DNA of 64,000 bases, taken from assembly GCA_030062745.1 (NCBI GenBank), contig CP099841.1, positions 26,477,398 through 26,541,397 of the forward strand, read 5' to 3'. Under the pieces are notes generated by a model that was given only the letters and a program-made list of their open reading frames with translations, did not search any database and was not told the DNA's origin. This DNA is from Capitulum mitella. Its lineage: Eukaryota > Arthropoda > Thecostraca > Pollicipedomorpha > Pollicipedidae. The translations under genes and the position numbers were made by a program. Below are positions 55,454 to 64,000 of the stretch, piece after piece (positions within the stretch are counted from its first letter, which is position 1; each line of letters begins with the position of its first letter).

Positions 55454-57284
55454 TTGGGCACTTCGACTTGTATCTGTGACGACACTGATCCACAACCTAA
55501 AATATTGCGATTCTGGTGGACTGAAATGCTACAATCAGCTGCTCATGCAATGTCCGAAATCTGAAAAACGGAAATAAGAAAATGGAAAAATGCGCGATCT
55601 CCGTTGCTAAAAATAGTTCAGGTGCACCCTGTCATGGCGCATCGTAAAATTTAAGTCCTGCGATACTTTTTTCCATGTGCTTGCACTTTTTATGCTTGTA
55701 CTTTTTACCAAGGCACAACTGGAAACTATGACAACAGAAAGCTGTGCTTCCACTCAGGAGAACTTTGTAGAGGATATTAGGTAAACCTGGAAGAGATGTG
55801 GTTTGATGAAGTTTTGAAACTCATCAAGTAAATCCAAGTTGGGATTACCCTATTTGAAATATTGCCGTGAGTTTGTTGAGAGCGCTGTAACATTCTGCAT
55901 TTAGTTGCATTTATTAGTATGCAGTCTTTGGAAACACGCGATTGAGAAATTATGATCAGGCGACAGTCGTTTGTTAAGTTATATCAATTGCTTCAACTCT
56001 ATCCGGTGTTTCCTACACGATGTTATGCAGATGCATCAGTGACGTCCACACTTGAGTCCAACTTGGGTCATGATGATCTTTTGTGAAATTCATGAATTCA
56101 GGCCACTGATCCGAGAGCGACGGAACGTGTTGCGACAAGTAGGGGGGAGCCATTTCTTTTCGAGCCATTTCTTTCCATGCAACACCAAAAGGTTAATGTT
56201 GGCTTTCGCCAGTTAAGGGGCCCTTTGCCCCCGTTTCCCGTCTCCCCCACCCCACCCCGCTTCTGCTGCTACTACTCTTACATACACTGGCTTCACACTT
56301 GTCAAGTAGTTGGAGGCGCCTGTTTCCACAGCCACATCAGCTCTTCCCTATGCAATGTCAGACGTCACTCTGGGCTCCGCAGCACTACTAAAGGGAAGAG
56401 CGGGGAAAGTTGATCAGTTTTAACTCTGAAATCTCTCTCGTTCTATGTATTGAAGATAGGACTTTGTGTCATATACCTACAGATAGTCATGCCCTTTTCT
56501 CTTCAGCCAAAATTCTGTTAGAGAAGTGTTGCAGAACACAGATTAATCTCTACGCAAGTAACTGTTCAACTGGCCCATTCCCAATGATGCAACCTTCCCC
56601 CTCTTTGGGGTTAATTGTACCAAATGATGGGATGAAGTTTATCAGAATGACTTTACCAATTATCCTGGTGATCAGGAGTAAGCTAACATGATGAGCAGGA
56701 TAAAACAAATTTATTGGGTTCCCATATAGGTAACATGACTGAACAAAGGACATTGTTGGATCGGTAATGAGTCACGTATTTACATCTTTATCATGCGGCA
56801 ACAGTCAAGTTTATCTGACTTGGATATTAGTTGAAACATTCACTAAGAATAGCCTTCATCCTGCACTGAGTTTGATGTACCGTAGGTCAAAATAAATCGT
56901 CGAACCATCGGTGGTCCATGATAGTTCACTTCATATATGTCTTTTCTCACAGGAAAATTGTGTTTACAACTGGTGTTGTGTGTTAATTGATTGCAGTTAT
57001 TTGTGGATCCTACCCCTTGCGATTGTGGCAATCAATAACAATTAATAGCAAGTAATGGAAAGAAATACCCTAAAATTGTGGGAAGGAGTAACACGGACAT
57101 CTAAATGTCTGTGTTAGTCTAAAATCCATTCAGTAATGTCAGGCATAAGTTGGGTTTTCATTTCTGTAAATACAATTGTGTCCATGCAGCTGATGTCTGG
57201 AATAACATCTTGAAGTATGACCCAGTGGTCCAAAACAGTCCTGACATTTTAAATTGATATATAGAATACTGCCGGTGTGCGATC
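55454..57284. other. Duplicated intergenic DNA, no gene (copy B)
   Basis: Counterpart of 40,680-42,504. Frames at 56,177-56,691 correspond to those in copy A but differ by frameshifts, arguing against coding. Confidence 0.5.
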
Positions 57285-57285
57285 G

Positions 57286-57325
<40 letters not shown>

Positions 57326-57326
57326 G
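57285..57326. repeat. (ATC)n microsatellite
   Basis: About 42 bases; shorter counterpart of 42,505-42,599. Confidence 0.95.
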
Positions 57327-57591
57327 GTCATCTTCCCGGTGTGCGATCAAGACGTTGTTACATTGTCTGCGTAGAAACCGTGTCAGGAAAAATATGCCTT
57401 GTTATATTACATTGTCGATGTAACTGACAGTTCCAAGTTCTGTCTTCAGCAACGCTTTTCGTTCTTAGTTTGCAAGAGAACATATTTTGCAGCAGTGGGA
57501 CTGAAGCTCGAAACAGTGAAATAATAGTCCGCATGTGCTCAGCAGCCTGTTTTGTGGTGCATTATCTTCCCGTTTTTCCAAACATTTTACT

Positions 57592-58774
57592 TTAACCCGC
57601 ACACGACCGTCGGTTGGTTTTGAACATGGGCGACTGGGTGGGGGGGCAGTTGGCCGCCCCCCTGTAACTCACGAACGGTTGGCCGCACAATAAAAATAAG
57701 CATACCGTTTGAAACCTTGTGGCGAGTAGAGCTGGAAACTGGTCTCATTTTTAGTTTTAGATAATATGTTAGCAATTAAGCCCTGTACATGTTTTCTCAT
57801 AGCCGACTGCATGAGACCGAGAAATGGCCTGAATGTCAAGGGCTGTGACTAAAAACGCATAGGTAAAGGCACCAGCGCACATGTAAAGGTCCGCGGATGC
57901 CGATACACGTATAATTTCCCAGATTTCTTCAATATATACGCCGAAACGTTGAGTTAAAAACACGACAATTCTCGCGCCGGGAACTAATTTTAGCGTTCAT
58001 TTATTTTCGCGAAAAAAGACAATGTATGTAAATTTGATTGATCTTAGTGCTTCTTATAATGGTTTTGATGTTTAAATTTTGGAAAAAATCATTAGTTACC
58101 AATCTACGCAATTGGCGGAGCTTTATTCGCGAGAGCCTGTTTATTTCCAAAATATGCTATTTTTCAAACTTTTTGAGGTTGCTGATATTACTTACGTCTG
58201 TGCAAGCTATTTCTGCCATTTTCTACTCATTCTGAGTAATTCATCACCGATTTTGACGGTGGTACATTTTGGCTCACTACAGTTATTCGTGACCTGGCCT
58301 CAGGTCAATGGCTGGAAGTCATTGATACTTTGCCCAATGACGGTAATTAGGTGTCTGCTTCATTCCACACTAAAAATGTTATGAAATATTCCGTCAATTT
58401 CCGAAAAACGACGACACGTGTTAAAAATGGGCTAGACCTTTGGTCAATGACCCGGAAAATTCCAAAACATCCGAGATAGCAGATTTGTTGCATTTATCAC
58501 GATCACTAATCCTTGGAAGTATTATTGAGATATCTTGCTTTGCGAAAAAGTTAGAGGGTGCTAGACTTTTTTGGACATGGGTGTGTTTGACCTGACCTAG
58601 GTTGGACACTTCATCTAACCTGAGATCAAAATTTTGACACAAGATGTAAAATTGATGAAACAAAAGGTTCACGGAGCTTCGTGACTCTATGTTTGTTCGC
58701 TCTCTCGGAATCCCAGAAAAACCTGGGGGGGGGGGTGACAGTCAACTCTCCCCCCCCAGTCGGGGACGGGTTAA
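57592..58774. mobile_element. piggyBac-like non-autonomous element, family 1 (copy 3)
   Basis: TTAA at 57,592-57,595 and 58,771-58,774, with ends ttaacccgcacacgaccgtc and, reverse-complemented, ttaacccgtccccgactggg. Duplicated along with the surrounding unit; counterpart of 42,858-44,034. Confidence 0.82.
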
Positions 58775-61759
58775 GACACACACTACTGACTTCTTACATA
58801 CCTTGGCATCCGTATAGAATGCTTATCAAGCCAGGTATTCTAGTTGCACCATGGCACTCTAATGACTGTGTATTTTGGAGCCTTTGCCCATGAGTGTAAT
58901 TTCTGCCAAGACTACGGGGAACATTTTATCCGTAGTTGCCCAGAAGTGGAGGCGATACAATTTCTTGAACTTTGAAATCCAGCAGAAGAGATTTCAGCCG
59001 TACGTTGTCGTGCAACGTCCAAAAACCATCCTGTTCCCCCTCCGTTCTCAGTTTCTGGACCGTGGCTACACCCATACCTTTGCTTGCAGTGAGAGGTGGT
59101 GCGCTCTGATGCCATTGTTGTGTTCTGTATTTCTTTTTACCTTTTATAATGAAACTTATGGAAACCTCACAGTAAGTGTAGACATCAGAGTGATGTTTCA
59201 CAAACTGGTAATATTTTTTACGTAGCATTTTTTAGTTTTCATGCTCTTCGTTTCTTTTTCAATTCAGTCTTTCCATACATTTTTCAGGCCCATGCATTTC
59301 CATACATCTGGTGCGCTTTCAGGTTTGGTTAGAAGTGGGCTATGATGTTTCAGAGAAAATGAATGATGTCATCTCTGATGGCATCATACATTCGTGTAAC
59401 ACTTAATTACACTTGCGACGCGTGCTGAAACACTTCATAGATATGTACTCAGGCACCAGGTCATGTCTTTTGAATGTCACAGGAACAACATCCTGTTTGC
59501 AGTCATTCACTTGCTGAAGTGTGATTCATCTTATGCTTTGCATGTTCATTTTGCACCAGACCGAAAACTAAAGGTATATGCCTCTTCATTTACTGTGTCA
59601 TTGACTTTGACTTTGTAGCAATGTCATATCCGGTCCGCCCCAGCCATGCTTCTTATGACCTGGTCCTGTTTTCGAAGTATCCGAGGAAGCATGAGAAGGA
59701 AGATGATTCCGTATAGCTTGCATGTTGTATAACAGGACATTATAAAATGTTGCAAAACCGGGTTTCCTTTGTCAGGATGCTCAAGTAAAGGGCCAGAATG
59801 TTAACGCCATCCAGTTCCTTGCTATACTTGGAACAACATTATATATCATTGATAAGTTAAATGTAATGTAGTTGCTCGAAATCATCGCCACTAGGGCTAC
59901 ACCCCTGTGAAGTTTTAAATTTGATCTTGGATTCCAGACGATCTGGTGCCTCGAAGTGGATGCTAGATAGATCCTGACTGGCAATCCTGAATACTGGGCT
60001 GTACTCCATGCATCGATTTTTGGGACCCAGGATTGGTCTAGTTTTATTAAGCTTATTTTGCATTTCTGGGTCATACTAACGGCATAGTATAATTATCCAG
60101 TTCTGCAGCGGGAAATTTTACGAATTTGGGTTGCTTGAACGAAATGGATCCCCATGGAAGGAGCCTTCTGCGCTGCTGGCATACCTGGACGTGGCCATGG
60201 ATGAAGTCGTCCAGAGTTTGTCTCGGGAACTCGCCCAGTGCTGGCCCACAGCGAGCTGCATGAACTTTACAAGATCTGCGTGGAGACGGCTTCAGTCGCT
60301 AGCTCCACGAGGCCGTCCTCCTCGTAGCCGGACGCTGCATCTTCGCTCAGAAGTAGGAAAGCTCCAAAATACTCAATATTTGTTGAGAAGCAAGTGTTCC
60401 GGGTGTATCAGTCGTCGTCTGTGCCTCGGCGCGCAGTGTTCTGGCCATGGTGCAGTAGCTCGGTGCTTATACCCGGCTGCAGAGTACAGCGCAGAGTACT
60501 GGAAGGGAGCTAGCATTCTTCCCGGTTAAGCACTCCCCTGCCGCCCCCTCCCTCTCCTTGTGGTGGGTGCCGCATGGCGACCGAGATGTTAAGGCGATGT
60601 TTTTGCCTTTAAGCCCAAAAACGTGGGGACCGTGCCAAAACTGGTTCACTGACTGACATTTGGCGTCACGAGTTTTTGCCGCGGACGCAAATAAATGGCT
60701 ATACAGCGTGGCGTGTCGATTGTTGATAGTGTGAGTGCAAGTAAGAATTGTGGCGCCAAACGGATTTTGAGTGGATTGTGCGTTGATTTGCCCTCGGTTT
60801 TAGCAAGTGGCAACCGTTCGTATGTATTTCATTTTTACTAAAATAACGTTTTGTAGGCATAATAAGCAGATACGTGTTGGATATCCGGATGCTATTTTTC
60901 CCACAACGAACGTCTCTTCTGGAAATGGGCCGGCTTGTCGCAATGTACGTCTCGACTTGCGAGTGCGAGCTCATAGTGTCGGTTGGCAGTGCGCTTAAGT
61001 TATATCGTGTCTGAAGCAGATGCAGAAGGAAGCTCCTCCTTCCTCCCCCTTTCCTCCCTCTGAATTTGTTTTTAGACGCCTCGACGCTGTTGTCAGTTTG
61101 ACTCCACCAATTGGGGAATCTTGATTATGGGACCTGTAGCCCAAGGTGGTCTCCATCTGATGGTGTCACAGAGTGTGTTTTTGTGCTGCACTGCGAGGGG
61201 TATAAGAGTCACAAACTACCATGCATGTTTAGAGGGTTGTAAAATCTTGCTTAAAGGGGTAGTTTACAAGTGTTGGGCCTATTTGGGGGGGGGGGGGGTG
61301 TAAGTAGAGGTGTTCCCCAGTCTACGGGGGTGTTTAGCAGGGTCTAGGTAGGTTGGTTGGCAGGGTCTAGCGATGAGGTGTAACTGTTTCAAAAGCCTTT
61401 GAGGATATTTAGGAGAGTTCCGTAGTTTTTTCGGAGGGTGCCTCATCCTTAAAACCATCTTGTTGTACGACTTATTTTGTCCCCCATTACGGATTTAAAA
61501 TAAAAATTATTAAGGAATGGTTTCCTGTCCGTTTCTCAGACGGTGTCCTGGGGGAGTCGTTTTTCTCAGTGTACCATTGTGAGTTAGGGGCATCGATTTC
61601 TTTAAGTGATTGGGGGGGGGGGGGCGAGCCGAGGACTCAACGGCGTAACCTTCCTCAAATGCGGGTTTCTGAACAGACTTAGCTCACTTTATTTTGACCA
61701 ATAGAAATTTATATTTTTTCGTTGCGCTTCATAAAATGAAGAATTTGATATATGCCCTT

Positions 61760-61760
<1 letters not shown>
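58775..61760. other. Duplicated intergenic DNA, no supported gene (copy B)
   Basis: Counterpart of 44,035-46,964. About 60,570-60,635 contains bases not present in copy A (between gtggtgggtgcc and gtgccaaaactggttc), a copy-specific indel. A G-run lies at about 61,611-61,624. Confidence 0.5.

Positions 61761-61810
<50 letters not shown>
61761..61810. repeat. (AT)n microsatellite
   Basis: About 50 bases; counterpart of 46,965-47,016. Confidence 0.95.
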
Positions 61811-61817
<7 letters not shown>

Positions 61818-63621
61818 GTAGACTACAGAAAGGTAGTTAGATATATCACTTTATACCTTAACCTATACTTTCTGCGTATCTCTCATCTGTTGCGGCCGTT
61901 CTTCTTGTTCTTATTGTCCATTTCCCTTAAAACCGGCAGAAAGTATTGGGGGGCCCAAACCAACAGTGGAGGGGGCCAGGGCCCTAACAAAATAATAGAA
62001 ATCGGCACCCGTGATGTGAGCCGTGCTTTTTTGTACCCGTTTGTTTCCTTCGTGAAGAGTCAAAACACTTTGTACAAAAGTAGCTCAACCAGGCTCCCTG
62101 ACGTTAAATTATTTTGCATTCGTACAAAATATATATATAACAACCGGTCTGGTGTATTTGGATGTGTCATCATGATCATCAGAAAACACAACGCACAATG
62201 CTCAAAACACATGACCCCGTGTTTTAGTTTGTGATTGTCCGATTCCTTCGTATTTAATTTGTGCGCTTGCTGTTTTCCTTTCTCTTCTCTATCCTTCACC
62301 TTTTGCCCTTTAATTTAAACCCTTTCATTGATGACTGTCATGGTTGAGAGAGGAACGGCTGCAGTAGTCTGCAATGGACTTTGTGTCGCATCCTTATTTT
62401 TATCTTCCGTTCATTAGGAGTTCCATTGCTGAGAGGAGCGCCATACCGAGAGCAGTGCTCGGTTGGGAGCCAACAGATGACCCAACCCAACCCAACCCAG
62501 TAGATACAGTTACCTGCTACGCAACGCCTTGTTGCGTTCAGTTCGCGTGCGAAGTATTAGCAAGACGCTGGCCCGATCGCCACTTGCCCCGTTACGCAAT
62601 TTACGAGTGTTCTGTTAGTTTGCATTTGTGCATATGTATATATAATGTGTAGTAATAGTTAAGTATTATTCATTTGGTTTTGTAGAAATGGTATTTCATT
62701 ATAGCCCAGTAGTGTAGGTATGTTGACTTCGAAGGGAGCTTTGGCCTTTACCGTAATGACAGACATTTGTGGGTATCTTTATGTACGTCGCCCGACGATG
62801 TCATATTCACCCGGCATATTATTCATGTTATTGTCACCCGGCACAGCTGCAGTACCTCCTGAAAATACAGGTTTAATATGGGCGTCTTACGACATGCCCT
62901 TGTTCGTGCTCCCCAGCCAACTAACTAAAGTAACTAAGTCAGTGAAGTTTAATTCTTTAAAGTTGACCTGTTTACATTTGCATTGCGTTAGTTTGCAAAG
63001 TCTTACTTCCACGTAACTATTTGCGGAATAATGTTTTCGTTTTTGCGCCTATTTTGCCATGGGTTGTTTTTGAAACGCCCAGTAATGCAGAGAAGAATAT
63101 CATGGACGCACGTGATGCTTAAACTTGGAATTTCGGGATGCAAAATACTGGGGAAAGATCGATAGCGTCCTTTTGTTTTACGAAATGCGTTACGCCCTAT
63201 CAAACTACTAAAACCAAATGTGTACAAAATTAGACGTACCTACCAGAAACCGCTCAAGTTCCAATAGAGAATAACGATAAAAGTGTAAAAATCAAAACGT
63301 TTGCAAACATGCATTGCAAGGCTGACGTTTCTGTATTCTTCATTGTTTAACTGTGCTTCAGTATATGGGGTAAGGTAGGGTCGGCGTGAATGTGTGCATT
63401 TATGCCTGCCAAGCATTGTATTTTATCAGACCTGCTGGTTTTGAGCCTTTATCTCGAGGTGTAATGTTCTCTACGTGCTGCGATCACATCGATCGATCGG
63501 AAAAATCGATTGCGATCGGAAAACACAAAAAACATTCGTACTGAACGCAATAGTAAAGCCGAAACGTCGAATGCTGCTTTGGTCTTCCGAGAAAGTTAGT
63601 TCCACCATCATAGCTTCATAT

Positions 63622-63629
<8 letters not shown>
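61811..63629. other. Duplicated intergenic DNA, no supported gene (copy B)
   Basis: Counterpart of 47,017-48,818 with scattered substitutions. A small copy-specific change lies at 63,485-63,520 (gatcgatcgg/aaaaatcgattgcgatcgg words). Confidence 0.45.
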
Positions 63630-63676
<47 letters not shown>

Positions 63677-63690
63677 TGTGTGTGTGTGTA
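63630..63690. repeat. Compound (AT)n(GT)n microsatellite
   Basis: About 44 bases of AT followed by a short interrupted GT run; counterpart of 48,819-48,871. Confidence 0.95.
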
Positions 63691-64000
63691 CGTATGTATA
63701 TATTTATATATTTATATGCAAATATTACGTTCCCCCCTTTTTCAGCCTTTTCCGAAATAGCATGTTCGCGTGGTGTAGTCTGATGGATTTCCATGCGCTG
63801 AACTCAAACATGACCTGTAAAGTTCAATTTTAGAAAAAAGTGCTCGACCCGCCCCGAAGAGCTTTTTGATATCGCACAAAATTCACGTGTTTTGGGATCC
63901 TGGGCGTCATTTTATGTTTGTGAGACAGCGAAACTATTTCAAGGTTAAAAATCGACTTTCTTCCTTTCGAAGCGTACCGAACCGCGCCATCATGTTTGGT

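Larger units (their letters stand above)
51635..64000. repeat. Segmental duplication, copy B (cut by window end)
   Basis: Direct repeat of the sequence starting at about 37,590. It carries gene 4, a family 1 TTAA element, and microsatellites whose lengths differ from copy A. Copy B is longer than copy A, mainly through the 651-bp stretch at 54,048-54,698 and an expanded AT tract at 55.4 kb. The window ends inside the copy B counterpart of the palindrome's left arm. Confidence 0.93.

Noticed and set aside
1..64000. CRISPR array, bacterial operon or phage system
   Set aside because: No regularly spaced repeats with unique spacers or operon-like gene packing; the content is clearly eukaryotic.

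Overview
This is a 64-kb piece of nuclear DNA from a eukaryote, almost certainly an arthropod. It has long gene-poor stretches, many decayed transposons, AT/GT and ATC microsatellites, and an interstitial array of CCTAA (TTAGG on the other strand), the common arthropod telomere motif. An intronless, locally expanded set of SLC22-type transporters would fit a chelicerate such as a tick, but the sequence alone does not prove the lineage.

The only genes recognised with confidence are four related intronless SLC22 (organic cation/anion transporter, MFS) genes, spaced about 13-14 kb apart. Gene 1 (11,361-13,031, +) and gene 2 (24,512-26,179, -) are intact. Gene 3 (38,291-39,946, -) has one in-frame amber codon. 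Gene 4 (52,329-54,001, -) has two single-base insertions. Genes 3 and 4 sit in a direct tandem duplication with a repeat distance of about 14 kb (copy A from ~37,590, copy B from ~51,635 to beyond the window). Copy A has lost about 650 bp just upstream of gene 3 that copy B keeps.

The rest is mostly mobile DNA. From left to right: a tacgaacc-type minisatellite (1.8-2.1 kb); a foldback structure whose inverted arms are themselves short tandem repeats (4.2-5.5 kb); a tRNA-like SINE fragment within it and another at 14.2 kb; a Penelope-like RT plus GIY-YIG remnant just upstream of gene 1; a TTAA-flanked, piggyBac-like non-autonomous element (15.6-16.8 kb); two dead Tc1/mariner DD37D transposases (16.8-18.0 and 19.4-20.7 kb); a dead jockey/CR1-type LINE (about 21.9-23.5 kb); a second TTAA element family (28.2-29.4 kb); a hAT-like element with a third TTAA element nested in it (31.4-33.6 kb); the telomere-like array (34.6 kb); and a short element with CAGTGGCGCAGCCA-type ends (36.5 kb). 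The duplicated units carry further copies of the first TTAA family, and an imperfect palindrome of about 1.7 kb lies at 49.0-50.7 kb.

No tRNA, rRNA, CRISPR array or multi-exon gene could be supported. All homology statements come from reading the sequence and from remembered family motifs; no database search was made.
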